Positions 1-10,514 of a stretch of DNA of 64,000 nt are shown here, one piece after another. The stretch spans positions 40,596-104,595 of the forward strand of contig NZ_AGTS01000063.1 in the NCBI RefSeq assembly GCF_000238595.1, read 5' to 3'. The stretch is from Acidovorax sp. NO-1 (GTDB lineage: Bacteria > Pseudomonadota > Gammaproteobacteria > Burkholderiales > Burkholderiaceae_C). Positions within the stretch are counted from its first letter, which is position 1, and each line of letters starts with the position of its first letter. The translations under genes were made by a program, and so were the position numbers. The notes under the pieces were generated by a model. That model was not told the DNA's origin, did not search any database, and saw only the letters and a list, made by a program, of their open reading frames with translations.

Positions 1-247
1 CCGGGGGTGGGGCAGAGGTCTGTTGCACGGCAATCTCCCGGTGGAGGCATGTAGGCAACTGTAGGGCGCTGCGGGCGCCTCGGTCATGCTGGATTCGCTG
101 ACAAATCTAGCGCATAGAGTTGTATCACCGAGCTTCTCGACGTCTTAGATGCCGTCTTGGCAAGACCGGTCTGTTGCGATCCGGACACATGCATGTTTCC
201 GCGGAGAATTTCGGACACGTGTCGGACACGGCGTATCCAGAAAGCAA
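1..247. other. Non-coding stretch with possible insertion-sequence end
   Basis: No convincing gene is visible. The motif CGGACAC occurs at 182-188, 212-218 and 223-229, partly as a dyad (CGGACACGTGTCGG at 212-225). Clustered copies of such a motif are typical of the ends of IS21-type elements, and the stretch is less GC-rich than the rest. It abuts two tRNA genes, a common insertion target. Without the sequence to the left, the identity is a guess. Confidence 0.25.
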
Positions 248-278
248 AAGAGTCAGCAGGCGCTAACCTGCTGACTCT
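245..278 (-). terminator. Rho-independent terminator of the tRNA-Asn genes
   Basis: A perfect 12-bp inverted repeat (249-260 with 267-278, six-base loop) lies just past the 3' end of the first tRNA. On the minus strand the stem is followed by a short T run. The position fits termination of the tRNA transcript. Confidence 0.75.
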
Positions 279-287
279 TGATTTACT

Positions 288-363
288 TGGCTCCCCGACC
301 TGGACTCGAACCAGGGACCTGCGGATTAACAGTCCGGCGCTCTACCGACTGAGCTATCGAGGA
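288..363 (-). tRNA. tRNA-Asn (anticodon GTT)
   Basis: The minus strand folds as a 76-base tRNA with CCA encoded at 288-290. The acceptor stem has one G-T wobble, the T arm carries the GTTCGA loop, and the anticodon GTT lies at 328-330. It is a near-identical copy of the tRNA at 413-488, differing at two positions (acceptor/T-arm side) plus one near the variable region. Confidence 0.95.
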
Positions 364-379
364 ATGATCGGTATGTAAA

Positions 380-404
380 AGGCCCCGCGTACACATGCAG
401 GGCC
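380..404 (-). terminator. Hairpin with T run between the two tRNA genes
   Basis: AGGCCC and GGGCCT segments pair across a GC-rich loop, and on the minus strand the stem is followed by TTTT. It lies between the two tRNA-Asn genes, so each copy may be transcribed separately, or it may act as a processing site. Confidence 0.5.
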
Positions 405-412
405 TGAAATTC

Positions 413-488
413 TGGCTCCTCGACCTGGGCTCGAACCAGGGACCTACGGATTAACAGTCCGGCGCTCTACCGACTGAGCTATCGAGGA
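413..488 (-). tRNA. tRNA-Asn (anticodon GTT), second copy
   Basis: This is a 76-base tRNA on the minus strand with encoded CCA (413-415), a fully paired acceptor stem, and the same GTT anticodon. It lies upstream of the first copy in the direction of transcription, with 49 bases between the genes. Confidence 0.95.
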
Positions 489-555
489 ACAAGACTTAGA
501 TTATATACACAAAAACGGTGCCAAAAACGAATCACGGGCGCTTTGTGAACCGGCT

Positions 556-975
556 CTAGGGTTCCGGTCTGCGCCACAGCCATGCCGCCACGCACACCAT
601 GCTGGTGGTGGCGACACCGATGACCCATGGCCGGGCACCGGTGGCTACCAGCGCGATGCCGCTGAGCGCCATGAGCAGTGTGGCGCTCCACTTTGCGCGG
701 CGGCTGACCCTGCCGCCTTGCGCCCAGTTGCGCAGCAAGGGCCCGAAAAGGCGATGGTTCCACAGCCAGCGGTACAGCCGCGGCGAGCTGCGCGCAGCCG
801 CCCAGGCCGCCATCAGGATAAAGACGGTAGTGGGCAGCCCCGGGACAATCACACCGATGATGCCCAGTGCGAGGCAGCACACCGCAAATGCATGGAGCAG
901 CCAGCGCAGGGGCCACGGCAGCGGGCGCAAGGGCGGTGCGTCGTCTTCGGGGGGCTCGGGCGGATGCGCAGGCAT
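556..975 (-). CDS. DUF454 (YbaN-like) inner membrane protein
   Basis: The 139-residue product starts at the ATG at 975; an upstream in-frame ATG at 1035 would add a non-family leader. After a proline-rich, acidic N-terminal tail come two hydrophobic pairs. The segment GVIVPGLPTTVFILMAAW, followed by ARSSP and RLYRWLWNH, is the hallmark of the DUF454/YbaN family. Four membrane spans are likely. The function of the family is not established. It is divergent from def with 92 bases between the starts. Confidence 0.85.
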   Translation of the reverse strand: MPAHPPEPPEDDAPPLRPLPWPLRWLLHAFAVCCLALGIIGVIVPGLPTTVFILMAAWAAARSSPRLYRWLWNHRLFGPLLRNWAQGGRVSRRAKWSATLLMALSGIALVATGARPWVIGVATTSMVCVAAWLWRRPEP

Positions 976-1067
976 GCCCCGTATTGTGAATGCGGCAGCC
1001 GCCGTGTTCACGCTATGCTGCCGCAAGCCGAGCAACGGTTTTTCTTCTTGACCAGGACATACCTCCC

Positions 1068-1604
1068 ATGACCATCCGCACCATTTTGAAGATGGGCGAT
1101 CCGCGCCTGCTGCGCATCGCCCAGCCGGTCACCGCGTTCGATACCGAAGCGCTTCACTTTCTGGTCCGCGACATGTTTGACACCATGCGCTCTGTCAACG
1201 GCGCGGGGCTGGCTGCGCCGCAAATTGGTGAGGACCTGCAACTCGTGATCTTTGGCTCCGCTGAGCGCAACCCGCGCTACCCGGACCGGCCCCTTGTTCC
1301 TCCCACCGTCCTGCTCAACCCGGTCATCTCCCCGCTGGGCATCGAGGAGGAAGAAGACTGGGAGGGCTGCCTTTCCGTGCCAGGATTGCGGGGCAAGGTA
1401 CCGCGTTGGTCGCGCATTCGCTACACCGGGGTGGACCTGCACGGTGACCCGATTGATCGCACGGTGGACGGCTTTCATGCGCGGGTGGTGCAACACGAAT
1501 GCGACCACCTCGTCGGCAAGCTCTATCCCATGCGCGTGCGCGACTTCACGCAGTTTGGGTTCACAGAGGTACTGTTTCCGGACATCAGTGACGCTGAGGA
1601 GTAG
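1068..1604 (+). CDS. def: Peptide deformylase
   Basis: This enzyme removes the formyl group from the N-terminal methionine of nascent proteins. The 178-residue product carries the three family motifs: GAGLAAPQ (45-52), EGCLS (99-103, metal ligand C101) and HECDH (143-147, ligands H143 and H147, catalytic E144). The start at 1068 puts [14 protein letters not shown] at the N terminus, as usual for the family; a weak AGGA lies upstream. The gene converges with glnD, and the gap holds only a palindrome (GGCCGGTACCGGCC) without a T run. It is not beside fmt here, as def often is; a map gene lies 3 kb away. Confidence 0.97.
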   Translation: MTIRTILKMGDPRLLRIAQPVTAFDTEALHFLVRDMFDTMRSVNGAGLAAPQIGEDLQLVIFGSAERNPRYPDRPLVPPTVLLNPVISPLGIEEEEDWEGCLSVPGLRGKVPRWSRIRYTGVDLHGDPIDRTVDGFHARVVQHECDHLVGKLYPMRVRDFTQFGFTEVLFPDISDAEE

Positions 1605-1657
1605 GCCGGTACCGGCCAGAAAATTGTCAACCCAACGCCCTTGGAGCGCCGCGCTTG

Positions 1658-4255
1658 TTACGCAGACAACTCGCGCAGCAGTTCCGTCTCGATCTCGATC
1701 TGGCGGGCGTTGTTCTGCAGTTCCGGGCCCTGTATCAGGAACGTGTCTTCCACGCGTTCGCCCAGCGTGCTGACCTTGGCAAGCTGCACGCTCAGTTGGT
1801 GCTGCGCCAGGATGCGCGCCACCACATAGAGCAGGCCCGCGCGGTCGCTGGCTGAGATGGCCAGCAGCCAGCGCTGCGCCTTTTCGTCGGGTCGCAGCGT
1901 GACGCGCGGGGCCACGGGAAAACTCTTCACCCTGCGCGACACCCGCTTGCGCGCAGGTTCGGGCAACGGGCCGCCGGCTTCAATCACGCGCACCAGATCG
2001 CTTTCGACCATGTGCGTGAGCTCCCGGTAGTGCCCTGGTTGCGAGGAAGCGACCACCTGGAAAGTGTCCAGCGCGTAGCCGTTGTTCGCAGTGTGGACCC
2101 GGGCATCCAGGATGCTGAAGCCCGCCCGGTCAAAATAGCTGCAGATGCGCGCGAAAAGATCCGGCTGGTCCGCGGCGTAGACCATCACCTGCAACCCATC
2201 GCCCGCCAGGGACTGGCGCGCGCGCACCACCGGCCTGGCAGTGCCCACATGGCGCGAAAGGTGGCGGGTGTGCCAGGCAATATCGGCGGCTTCGTGGCGC
2301 ATGAAGTAGCTCACATCGAGCGTCCCCCACAAGGCCTTGTGGGCCTCGAAGGGCAGGGCGCTCAGGGCCAGCAGCACCAACGCCTCGCGCTTGCGGGCCT
2401 CGATTTCTGCGGCAGCATCCGGTGCCCGACCGCCCAGTGTGCGCAGCGTGGCGCGGTACAGGTCTTCCAGCAACTTGCCCTTCCAGGCGTTCCAGACCTT
2501 GGGGCTGGTGCCCCGGATGTCCGCCACCGTGAGCAGGTACATGGCGGTGAGGTTGCGCTCGTTGCCAACGCGGCGTGCAAAGGCGGCGATCACGTCGGGG
2601 TCGCTCAGGTCCTGCTTTTGCGCCACCGTGCTCATGGTCAGGTGCTCACGCACCAGAAACTCGATGAGCCGGGCGTCTTCGCGGTCCACGCCGTGCTGGC
2701 GGCAAAAGCGTCGCACTTCTTCGGCGCCGATCTGCGAATGGTCGCCTCCGCGCCCCTTTCCAATGTCGTGAAACAGCGCGGCCAGGTACAGGATCCAGGG
2801 CTTGTCCCAGCCGCCCGCCAGCTGCGAGCAGAACGGGTACTCGTGCGCATGCTCGGCCATGAAGAACCGGCGCATGTTGCGCAGCACCATCAGGATGTGC
2901 TGGTCCACCGTGTACACGTGAAACAGGTCGTGCTGCATCTGCCCCACGATGCGGCGAAACGGCCACAGGTAGCGCCCCAGCACCGAGGTCTGGTTCATCA
3001 GCCGCATGGCATGCGTGATGCCTGAGGGCTGCTGCAGAATCCGCATGAAGGCACCGCGGTTGACCGGGTCGCGCCGGAAAGCGCTGTCCATCACGCCGCG
3101 CGCGTTGTACAGCGCGCGCAGGGTACGGGCCGACAGGTCCTTGAGCCCCACGGTGGTCTGGTAGAGCAAAAAGGTCTCCAGAATCGCGTGCGGGTCGCGG
3201 GTGTACAGGTCGTCGCTGGCGACCTCGATGAGGCCCGCCTTTTCGAAGAAACGCTCGTTGATCGGGCGCGGCTCGTGCGTCGAGGGGCTCAGGCGCTCTT
3301 CGATGTTGAGCAGCAGGATCTGGCTGAGCTGCGACACGGCCTTGGCCGCCCAGTAGTAGCGCCGCATCAGGCTCTCACTGGCGCGCATGGGCAGGCGCGA
3401 GCCATCGGGCGCTTGCGAGCGGTAGCCGAACGACTCCGCCACGGCGGTCTGCAGGTCGAACACCAGGCGGTCTTCATGCCGCCCCGCAGCCGCATGCAAA
3501 CGCGCGCGGATGAGACACAGCAGCGCCTCGTTGCGCTCGATCTGGCGCACCTCGAAGGCTGTGGCCAAGCCGCTTGCGGCCAGCTCCTTCCAGTTGTTTC
3601 CCAACCCGGCGGCCTGGGAGACCCACAGGATCATCTGCAGGTCGCGCAGCCCTCCCGGCGACTCCTTGCAGTTGGGCTCCAGCGAGTAGGGCGTGTTCTC
3701 GTACTTGGTATGGCGCTGGCGCATTTCCAGCGTCTTGGCCACCAGAAAGGCCTGGGGATTCATCTGCGCCCGGTACTGGCGCTGGAATTCGGCAAACAGC
3801 GCAGCGTTGCCGCACACCAGCCGCGATTCCAGCAGCGACGTCTGCACGGTGACATCGCCCGCGCTCTCGGCCAGGCATTCGGCCACGGTGCGCACGCTCG
3901 ATCCGATCTCCAGGCCCGCGTCCCAGCAGCTGCCGATGAAGCCTTCCAGCTGGGTGCGCAGCGCGCTGCCTGCCTCGGGGGCAGCGCCATCGGGCAGCAG
4001 CAGCAGCACATCGACATCCGAGTAGGGAAAGAGTTGGTCCCGCCCAAAGCCGCCCACTGCAACCAGGGCCAGGTCGGCGGGCAGCCCTGCCCGCTGCCAC
4101 AGCGTTTGCAGCAAGGTGCCTGCGAGCGAGGAGAGCTTGCGCAGCAGCACGCGGATGCCGCGTGTGGAGGCGCCAGTCGATTGCATCGCGGCCAGCAGGG
4201 CCGCCTTGTCGCTGCGGTAGGCGTCTCTCAGGGCATGGAGTTCAGTCATGGTCAT
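1658..4255 (-). CDS. glnD: Bifunctional uridylyltransferase/uridylyl-removing enzyme (PII modification)
   Basis: GlnD senses glutamine and adds or removes UMP on PII proteins, controlling nitrogen assimilation. At 865 residues it is full length. The nucleotidyltransferase motif [16 protein letters not shown] lies at 68-83, with metal ligands D80 and D82. An HD domain follows (FHDIGKG, H496-D497), which removes UMP. Two ACT domains end the protein (about 690-760 and 795-865), where glutamine binds. A second ATG lies two codons inside, so the start could be at 4249. It is followed on the chromosome by map, with which it shares direction and a 90-base gap. Confidence 0.96.
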   Translation of the reverse strand: MTMTELHALRDAYRSDKAALLAAMQSTGASTRGIRVLLRKLSSLAGTLLQTLWQRAGLPADLALVAVGGFGRDQLFPYSDVDVLLLLPDGAAPEAGSALRTQLEGFIGSCWDAGLEIGSSVRTVAECLAESAGDVTVQTSLLESRLVCGNAALFAEFQRQYRAQMNPQAFLVAKTLEMRQRHTKYENTPYSLEPNCKESPGGLRDLQMILWVSQAAGLGNNWKELAASGLATAFEVRQIERNEALLCLIRARLHAAAGRHEDRLVFDLQTAVAESFGYRSQAPDGSRLPMRASESLMRRYYWAAKAVSQLSQILLLNIEERLSPSTHEPRPINERFFEKAGLIEVASDDLYTRDPHAILETFLLYQTTVGLKDLSARTLRALYNARGVMDSAFRRDPVNRGAFMRILQQPSGITHAMRLMNQTSVLGRYLWPFRRIVGQMQHDLFHVYTVDQHILMVLRNMRRFFMAEHAHEYPFCSQLAGGWDKPWILYLAALFHDIGKGRGGDHSQIGAEEVRRFCRQHGVDREDARLIEFLVREHLTMSTVAQKQDLSDPDVIAAFARRVGNERNLTAMYLLTVADIRGTSPKVWNAWKGKLLEDLYRATLRTLGGRAPDAAAEIEARKREALVLLALSALPFEAHKALWGTLDVSYFMRHEAADIAWHTRHLSRHVGTARPVVRARQSLAGDGLQVMVYAADQPDLFARICSYFDRAGFSILDARVHTANNGYALDTFQVVASSQPGHYRELTHMVESDLVRVIEAGGPLPEPARKRVSRRVKSFPVAPRVTLRPDEKAQRWLLAISASDRAGLLYVVARILAQHQLSVQLAKVSTLGERVEDTFLIQGPELQNNARQIEIETELLRELSA

Positions 4256-4345
4256 TGGGTGCGCGGTGGATGGGCCATGAAAATGCCATGCAAGAGTTGT
4301 GCGAGCCAGTGCGATAGGTGCCCCGCGCGCCGTCGCCGGGCTGGT

Positions 4346-5161
4346 TCAGGTGGCTGTGGCGGTGACAAAGGGCGGCGGCGGTGGCGAGCCTGCCGACAGC
4401 GTCATCACTTCATACCCCGTGGGCGTGACCAGCACGGTGTGCTCCCACTGGGCCGACAGGCTGTGGTCCTTGGTCACGATGGTCCAGCCGTCGTTGCCAA
4501 AATCTTTTACCTCGCGGCGGCCTGCGTTGATCATGGGCTCGATGGTGAACACCATGCCCGGCACCAGTTCTTCGAGCGTGCCGGGCTTGCCGTAGTGCAG
4601 CACCTGGGGTTCTTCGTGAAACTTCTTGCCAATGCCATGGCCGCAGAACTCGCGCACCACCGAGAAACCGTTGCCTTCTGCAAACTTCTGGATCGCGTGG
4701 CCGATATCCCCCAGCCGCGCGCCGGGCCTGACCTGCACGATGCCATGCCACATGGCTTCAAAGGTCAGCGCCGACAGGCGCTTGGCGGCGATCGAACATT
4801 CGCCGATCAGGAACATGCGGCTGTTGTCGCCGTACCAGCCGTCTGGCGTGATCACCGTGACGTCCACATTGACGATGTCACCCTTTTTCAGCGGCTTGTC
4901 GTTGGGGATGCCGTGGCACACCACGTGGTTGACCGAGGTGCACAGTGACGCGGGGTAGGGCGGGTAGCCGGGTGGCTGGTAGCCCACGGTGGCAGACACG
5001 GTGCCCTGCTGCGCCATGCATTCGGCGCCCAGGCGGTCGATTTCCTTGGTGGTGATGCCAGGTTTGATGTGGGGAGTGATGTAGTCCAGCACTTCAGAGG
5101 CCAGGCGGCAGGCCAGGCGCATGCCCTCAATGTCTTCAGCGCTTTTGATGGTGATGCTCAT
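4346..5161 (-). CDS. map: Type I methionine aminopeptidase
   Basis: This enzyme removes the initiator methionine from new proteins. The 271-residue product has all five metal ligands: D100, D112, H175, E208 and E240. H175 sits in CGHGIG and E208 in FTIEPM. The start at 5161 gives MSITIKSAEDIEGMR, the usual N terminus; the frame is open 25 codons further upstream but this part is not family-like. The C terminus carries a short Pro/Ala/Thr-rich tail beyond the last family residue. It is divergent from purL. Confidence 0.96.
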   Translation of the reverse strand: MSITIKSAEDIEGMRLACRLASEVLDYITPHIKPGITTKEIDRLGAECMAQQGTVSATVGYQPPGYPPYPASLCTSVNHVVCHGIPNDKPLKKGDIVNVDVTVITPDGWYGDNSRMFLIGECSIAAKRLSALTFEAMWHGIVQVRPGARLGDIGHAIQKFAEGNGFSVVREFCGHGIGKKFHEEPQVLHYGKPGTLEELVPGMVFTIEPMINAGRREVKDFGNDGWTIVTKDHSLSAQWEHTVLVTPTGYEVMTLSAGSPPPPPFVTATAT

Positions 5162-5256
5162 GCCGCAATTATCCCATTGGCCCCGTGTTGCCGCTGGGCG
5201 CGCAAGCCGCCCAGTAAAATGCCGGGTTCCCCTCACACCCCCAACAGGCCGCTACC

Positions 5257-8200
5257 GTGACCTTGCACATGACCACGCTGGCGGGCGGCAACGCCCTCAG
5301 CTCCTTCCGCGCCCAGCAACTTCAACCCGCCCTGGAGGCGATCCACCCCAAGATCAGCGGTATTGCAGCGCGTTTCGTGCACCTGGTCGCCACCGACGCG
5401 GCCCCCACACCCACCGAGCAAGAACGCCTGGCTGCGCTGCTGACCTATGGCGACCCGTACGCCGGCCCCGAAGACGGCGCCATGCTCATCGTCACGCCGC
5501 GGCTGGGCACGCTGTCGCCCTGGGCTTCCAAGGCCACCGACATTGCGCGCAACTGCGGCATCGCCATCCGCCGTGTGGAGCGCATCACCGAGTACCGCAT
5601 CAGCCTCAAATCCGGCCTGCTGGGCAAGACGCCCGAGCTGACGGCCGAGCAACTGGGCCAGATCGCCGCACTGCTGCACGACCGCATGACCGAATCGGTG
5701 GTGGCCGACCGCAGCGCCGCTGCTGCCTTGTTCACCGAACTGCAGCCCGCGCCCATGGAGCATGTGGATGTGCTGGCCGGTGGCCGCGCTGCACTGGAAG
5801 CCGCCAACACCCGCTTTGGCCTGGCACTGGCCGACGATGAAATCGACTACCTTGTGACTGCGTTCACAGGCCTCGCGCGCAACCCCACCGATGTGGAACT
5901 GATGATGTTCGCGCAGGCCAACAGCGAGCACTGCCGCCACAAGATTTTCAACGCCCAGTTCACCATCGACGGCGTGGCGCAGGACAAATCGCTGTTCGGC
6001 ATGATCCGCAACACCCACCAGCTGGCGCCCCAGCACACGGTGATCGCGTACTCGGACAACGCCTCCGTCATGGAAGGCCATCAGGTTGAGCGTTTTGTAG
6101 CCAAAATGGGCTCTGTCGCTTATCCATCAAGCGCTAATAGCTATCAAAAGAGTAGCGTTACCCAACATGTGCTGATGAAGGTGGAAACCCACAACCACCC
6201 CACGGCCATCTCGCCCTTCCCCGGCGCATCGACCGGCGCAGGCGGCGAGATCCGCGACGAAGGCGCCACGGGCCGGGGCTCCAAGCCCAAGGCGGGCCTC
6301 ACGGGTTTCACCGTGTCCAAGCTATGGGGCTCCACCGTCGGCAAGCCCGAGCACATTGCCAGCCCGCTGCAGATCATGGTCGAAGGCCCCTTGGGCGGCG
6401 CGGCGTTCAACAACGAATTCGGCCGCCCCAACCTGAACGGCTACTTCCGTGAGTACGAGCAAGAAGTCGGCGGCGTGCAGCGTGGCTACCACAAGCCCAT
6501 CATGATCGCGGGCGGCGTGGGCGTGATCGATGCAGAGCTGACCAAAAAGATCGAATTCCCTGCAGGCTCGCTGCTGATCCAGCTGGGCGGCCCCGGCATG
6601 CGCATCGGCATGGGCGGCAGCGCCGCCAGCTCCATGGCCACCGGCACCAATGCGGCCGAGCTGGACTTTGACTCGGTGCAGCGCGGCAACCCCGAGATCG
6701 AGCGCCGTGCGCAAGAGGTCATCAACCACTGCTGGGCACAGGGCACGGCCAACCCCATCCTCGCCATCCACGACGTGGGCGCGGGCGGTTTGTCCAACGC
6801 CTTCCCCGAGCTGTCCAACGACGCAGGCCGGGGCGCACGCTTTGACCTGCGCGCCGTGCAGCTCGAAGAGTCTGGCATGAGCCCGAAGGAAATCTGGAGC
6901 AACGAGTCGCAAGAACGCTACGTGCTGGCGATTGCGCCCGAATCGCTGGAACAGTTCAAGGCCTTCTGCGAGCGCGAGCGCTGCCCGTTTGCCGTGATCG
7001 GCACGGCCACCGAAGAGCGCCAGCTGGTGCTGCACGACCCCGCCGCCACGGCCGACGACCAGAAGCTGCCCGTGGACATGCCCATGAACGTGCTGCTGGG
7101 CAAGCCGCCCAAGATGCACCGCGACGTGACCACCGTGGCGCGTGAATTCAAGCCCATGGACTTGACCGGCGTACCGCTGCAAAAGGCCGTGATCGACGTG
7201 CTGGCCCACCCCACGGTGGCGTCCAAGCGCTTCCTCATCACCATTGGCGACCGCACGGTGGGCGGCCTCAGCCACCGCGACCAGATGGTTGGCCCCTGGC
7301 AAGTGCCTGTGGCCGATTGCGCCGTGACGCTGGCCGACTACAAAGGCTTTGCGGGCGAGGCGATGAGCATGGGTGAGCGTACGCCGCTCGCCGCCATCAA
7401 CGCCCCCGCCTCGGGCCGCATGGCGGTGGCCGAAGCGCTGACCAATCTGCTCGCAGCGCCCATTGAGCTGCCGCGCGTGAAGCTGTCGGCCAACTGGATG
7501 GCCGCGTGTGGCGAACCGGGCGAAGACGCCGCGCTGTACGAAACCGTGAAAGCCGTGGGCATGGAGCTGTGCCCCGCGTTGGGCATCAGCATCCCTGTGG
7601 GCAAGGACAGCCTGTCCATGCGCACGCAGTGGTCTGAAGGCGCTGACAAGAAAAAGGTCACCTCGCCCGTCAGCCTGATCGTGAGCGCGTTTGCATCGCT
7701 GGCGGACGTGCGCGGCACGTTCACGCCCCAGCTCGACGCCACCGAGGCCGACACCACGCTGGTGCTGATCGATCTGGGCAAAGGCCAGAGCCGCATGGGC
7801 GGCAGCATCCTCGGCCAGACGCTGGAGCAAAGCGGCGACGTCGTGCCCGATGTGGACGACCCGCAAGACCTGGTCAACCTCGTCAACGCCGTGAACGCAC
7901 TGCGCGCCAAGGGCCAGATCCTGGCCTACCACGACCGCAGCGACGGCGGCCTGCTGGCCGCAGTGGCTGAAATGGCCTTTGCGGGCCACGTGGGTGTGTC
8001 GCTCAATGTGGATCTGCTGGTGACCGAGGGCGACGGCATCACCGACAGCCGCGCCGAAGTGGGCGATGCCAAGAACTGGTCGGGCCAGGTCAGCGCGCGC
8101 CGCGAAGAGCTCACGCTCAAAGCCCTGTTCAACGAAGAACTGGGCGTGGTGCTGCAGGTCAAGACCAGCGAGCGCAATGAGGTGATGCAGACCCTGCGTG

Positions 8201-9264
8201 AGCACGGCCTGTCCAGGTTCAGCCACTTCATCGGCAAGACGCGCCCCGCGTCGTCGTCCATTGATGCGGGCAAGGGCGAGCTGCAGGTCTGGCGCGATGC
8301 CAAGGCCGTGTTCAGTGCCTCGCTGGCCGACCTGCACCAGGTGTGGGACGCGGTGAGCTGGAAGATCTGCCAGCAGCGCGATAACCCCGCCAACGCCGAT
8401 GCCGAGCACGCTGCAGCGGGCGAGCCCACCGACCCCGGCCTGCACGTGCACCTCACGTTCGACGCCGCTGACAACGTGGCTGCACCGTTCCTTCAGCTTT
8501 CCAAACCCAAGGTCGCCATCTTGCGCGAGCAGGGCGTGAACTCGCACATCGAAATGGCCTACGCCTTCACCGAGGCGGGCTTCGAGGCCTACGACGTGCA
8601 CATGACCGACCTGCAGACCGGCCGCGTCAAGCTCGAAGACTTCAAGGGCGTGGTCGCCTGTGGCGGCTTCAGCTATGGCGACACGCTGGGCGCGGGCATT
8701 GGGTGGGCGCGCAGCATCACCTTCAACCCCGTGCTGGCGGCGCAGTTCCAGGGCTTCTTTGGCCGCACCGACACGTTTGGCCTGGGCGTGTGCAACGGCT
8801 GCCAGATGTTTGCCGAGCTGGCCGACATCATCCCCGGCGCACAAGACTGGCCGCGCTTCACCACCAACCAGAGCGAGCGCTTCGAGGCCCGCCTGTCGCT
8901 GGTGGAAGTGCTCGAATCCCCCAGCCTGTTCCTGCAAGGCATGGCGGGCAGCCGCCTGGCGATTGCCGTGGCGCACGGCGAGGGCTATGCCAACTTCAAG
9001 TACCGGGGCAATGCCGACAAGGCCATTGCTGCGATGCGCTATGTGGACAACCATGGCCGCCCCACCGAGCAGTACCCGTTCAACCCCAACGGCAGCGCGG
9101 GTGGCCTCACGGCCGTGACCACGGTAGACGGCCGCTTCACTGCCATGATGCCGCACCCCGAGCGCGTGTTCCGCAACGTGCAGATGAGCTGGACCAGCGA
9201 GGACAAGGCCCAGTACAGCGGCTGGATGCGCATCTGGCGCAACGCGCGCAAGTGGGTGGGGTGA
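5257..9264 (+). CDS. purL: Phosphoribosylformylglycinamidine synthase, large single-chain form
   Basis: PurL makes FGAM from FGAR, ATP and glutamine in purine synthesis. At 1335 residues it is the long proteobacterial type: synthetase core ([21 protein letters not shown]) followed by a glutamine amidotransferase domain with nucleophile C1179 (GVCNGCQMF) and catalytic H1300 and E1302 (PHPERVF). The start is GTG at 5257; an ATG at 5269 is the alternative. The odd part is residues about 281-300: this stretch, just before [10 protein letters not shown], is encoded by a ~59-base copy of the palindromic repeat found across the window. It replaces a poorly conserved linker and keeps the frame. The family length in E. 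coli is 1295. Confidence 0.97.
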   Translation: MTLHMTTLAGGNALSSFRAQQLQPALEAIHPKISGIAARFVHLVATDAAPTPTEQERLAALLTYGDPYAGPEDGAMLIVTPRLGTLSPWASKATDIARNCGIAIRRVERITEYRISLKSGLLGKTPELTAEQLGQIAALLHDRMTESVVADRSAAAALFTELQPAPMEHVDVLAGGRAALEAANTRFGLALADDEIDYLVTAFTGLARNPTDVELMMFAQANSEHCRHKIFNAQFTIDGVAQDKSLFGMIRNTHQLAPQHTVIAYSDNASVMEGHQVERFVAKMGSVAYPSSANSYQKSSVTQHVLMKVETHNHPTAISPFPGASTGAGGEIRDEGATGRGSKPKAGLTGFTVSKLWGSTVGKPEHIASPLQIMVEGPLGGAAFNNEFGRPNLNGYFREYEQEVGGVQRGYHKPIMIAGGVGVIDAELTKKIEFPAGSLLIQLGGPGMRIGMGGSAASSMATGTNAAELDFDSVQRGNPEIERRAQEVINHCWAQGTANPILAIHDVGAGGLSNAFPELSNDAGRGARFDLRAVQLEESGMSPKEIWSNESQERYVLAIAPESLEQFKAFCERERCPFAVIGTATEERQLVLHDPAATADDQKLPVDMPMNVLLGKPPKMHRDVTTVAREFKPMDLTGVPLQKAVIDVLAHPTVASKRFLITIGDRTVGGLSHRDQMVGPWQVPVADCAVTLADYKGFAGEAMSMGERTPLAAINAPASGRMAVAEALTNLLAAPIELPRVKLSANWMAACGEPGEDAALYETVKAVGMELCPALGISIPVGKDSLSMRTQWSEGADKKKVTSPVSLIVSAFASLADVRGTFTPQLDATEADTTLVLIDLGKGQSRMGGSILGQTLEQSGDVVPDVDDPQDLVNLVNAVNALRAKGQILAYHDRSDGGLLAAVAEMAFAGHVGVSLNVDLLVTEGDGITDSRAEVGDAKNWSGQVSARREELTLKALFNEELGVVLQVKTSERNEVMQTLREHGLSRFSHFIGKTRPASSSIDAGKGELQVWRDAKAVFSASLADLHQVWDAVSWKICQQRDNPANADAEHAAAGEPTDPGLHVHLTFDAADNVAAPFLQLSKPKVAILREQGVNSHIEMAYAFTEAGFEAYDVHMTDLQTGRVKLEDFKGVVACGGFSYGDTLGAGIGWARSITFNPVLAAQFQGFFGRTDTFGLGVCNGCQMFAELADIIPGAQDWPRFTTNQSERFEARLSLVEVLESPSLFLQGMAGSRLAIAVAHGEGYANFKYRGNADKAIAAMRYVDNHGRPTEQYPFNPNGSAGGLTAVTTVDGRFTAMMPHPERVFRNVQMSWTSEDKAQYSGWMRIWRNARKWVG
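6098..6156. repeat. Palindromic repeat, copy 1, in frame inside purL
   Basis: The copy runs from AGCCAAAATGG through the core CGCTTATCCATCAAGCG to GCTATCAAAAGAGTAGC. It closely matches the copy at 18377-18437 and encodes about 20 residues of PurL without a stop or frameshift. Confidence 0.9.
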
Positions 9265-9304
9265 CCGGCTGGCGGGGCGCAGCGCGGCACGCACACTGAA
9301 AACG

Positions 9305-9362
9305 CTATAACAATAATAGCTTCTGGCGCTTGATAGGCAAGCGCTGGAAGCTTTTTTTATTC
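9305..9362. repeat. Palindromic repeat, copy 2, downstream of purL
   Basis: This copy is in the reverse orientation (AATAGCTTCTGGCGCTTG, then AAGCGCTGGAAGC). It begins about 40 bases after the purL stop and forms the terminator listed separately. Confidence 0.85.
9318..9358 (+). terminator. purL terminator formed by a palindromic repeat
   Basis: AGCTTCTGGCGCTTG (9318-9332) pairs with CAAGCGCTGGAAGCT (9338-9352) across a five-base loop, and seven T residues follow (9352-9358). This is a clear intrinsic terminator made entirely of repeat sequence. Confidence 0.8.
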
Positions 9363-9396
9363 ATAATCCGCACTTCTTCATTTTTCGGAGCCTCTT

Positions 9397-10386
9397 ATGG
9401 CCGGTGCCAGCCTGTTGACCCTGCTCGACGATATTGCTGCAGTTCTGGATGACGTTGCGCTGATGACCAAGGTCGCGGCCAAGAAGAGCGCGGCCATGGC
9501 CGACGATGTGTCGGTGATGACCAAGGTGGCCGCGCAGAAGACGGCGGGAGTGTTGGGCGACGATCTGGCGCTCAACGCGCAGCAGGTCTCGGGCGTGCGG
9601 GCCGAGCGTGAGCTCCCCGTGGTGTGGGCGGTGTGCAAGGGCTCCTTTGTCAACAAGCTCATCCTGGTGCCTGCGGCGCTGCTGATTGGCCACTTTGCGC
9701 CATGGGCCGTCACGCCGCTGTTGATGGTGGGCGGTGCCTTCCTGTGTTTTGAGGGCTTTGAAAAGCTGGCCCACAAATTTCTGCATGCACCGCACGAAGA
9801 CGCGGCCCAGCACGAAAGCCACGCCCTGGCCAACGCCAATCCGGCGGTGGACCTGGTCACGTTCGAGAAGGACAAGATCAAGGGTGCCGTGCGCACCGAC
9901 TTCATCCTGTCGGCCGAAATCATTGCCATCACCCTGGGCACCGTGGCCACGGCACCCTTTGGGCAGCAGGTGGCCGTGCTGGCGGGCATTGCGCTCATCA
10001 TGACCGTGGGGGTGTACGGGCTGGTGGCCGGCATCGTCAAGCTGGATGACCTGGGCGTGTGGCTCAACAACAAGACCAGCAGCGTGGCGCGCGCCATGGG
10101 TTCGGGCATTCTGCGGGCGGCGCCCTGGCTGATGAAGGGGCTGTCGGTGGCGGGTACGGCGGCCATGTTTCTGGTGGGCGGTGGCATCCTGGTGCACGGC
10201 GTGCCGGTGGTGCACCATGCGGTCGAGGCGGCCGGCGCCGCCGCGGCCACATGGCCGGTGGGCCCGCTGTGGGGGGTGCTGGTGCCCAATCTGCTCAACG
10301 CAGTCGTCGGGGTCGTGGCGGGCGGCCTGGTGCTGGCTGCCGTCACGCTGGTACAGCGCCTGCGCCGCAAGTCCATAACGGCATAG
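9397..10386 (+). CDS. DUF808 (YedI-like) membrane protein
   Basis: The 329-residue product starts [14 protein letters not shown], the typical start of the DUF808 family. It contains the internally repeated N-terminal motif [13 protein letters not shown] and [13 protein letters not shown] (about residues 18-50). Several hydrophobic segments follow, with the family segment [13 protein letters not shown] near 115. A GGAG lies upstream of the ATG. It is predicted to be an inner membrane protein; its function is unknown. It has its own space between purL and ompW and no evident operon partner. Confidence 0.9.
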   Translation: MAGASLLTLLDDIAAVLDDVALMTKVAAKKSAAMADDVSVMTKVAAQKTAGVLGDDLALNAQQVSGVRAERELPVVWAVCKGSFVNKLILVPAALLIGHFAPWAVTPLLMVGGAFLCFEGFEKLAHKFLHAPHEDAAQHESHALANANPAVDLVTFEKDKIKGAVRTDFILSAEIIAITLGTVATAPFGQQVAVLAGIALIMTVGVYGLVAGIVKLDDLGVWLNNKTSSVARAMGSGILRAAPWLMKGLSVAGTAAMFLVGGGILVHGVPVVHHAVEAAGAAAATWPVGPLWGVLVPNLLNAVVGVVAGGLVLAAVTLVQRLRRKSITA

Positions 10387-10395
10387 TGGGTTTTG

Positions 10396-10409
10396 TTGAT
10401 GTGGATCTA
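10396..10409. promoter_or_regulatory. FNR/Anr-like box upstream of ompW
   Basis: TTGAT-GTGG-ATCTA matches the TTGAT-N4-ATCAA consensus with one mismatch. It is centred 113 bases before the porin start, leaving room for a promoter. OmpW genes in other proteobacteria are known oxygen-responsive FNR targets, so oxygen control is plausible here. Confidence 0.5.
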
Positions 10410-10514
10410 AGGGTTAACACCAAGTCCTTGAGGTAGGGCAAGGGGTGCGGGCAGGCTTGGCGGTTCAATGCATGCACGGGGGTCGTCCCCGTCCAACCGA
10501 TGCGAAGAATCAAC

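Noticed and set aside
157..378. A 73-codon frame running through the first tRNA
   Set aside because: It reads through a tRNA gene and a terminator, with no ribosome site or family motif.
1604..1657. Terminator between def and glnD
   Set aside because: The palindrome GGCCGGTACCGGCC has no T run on either strand and a very tight stem.
6322..9294. A 990-codon open frame on the minus strand opposite purL
   Set aside because: It mirrors the codon structure of a GC-rich gene; its translation is His/Ala/Gly-rich with no family motif, while purL has clear motifs.
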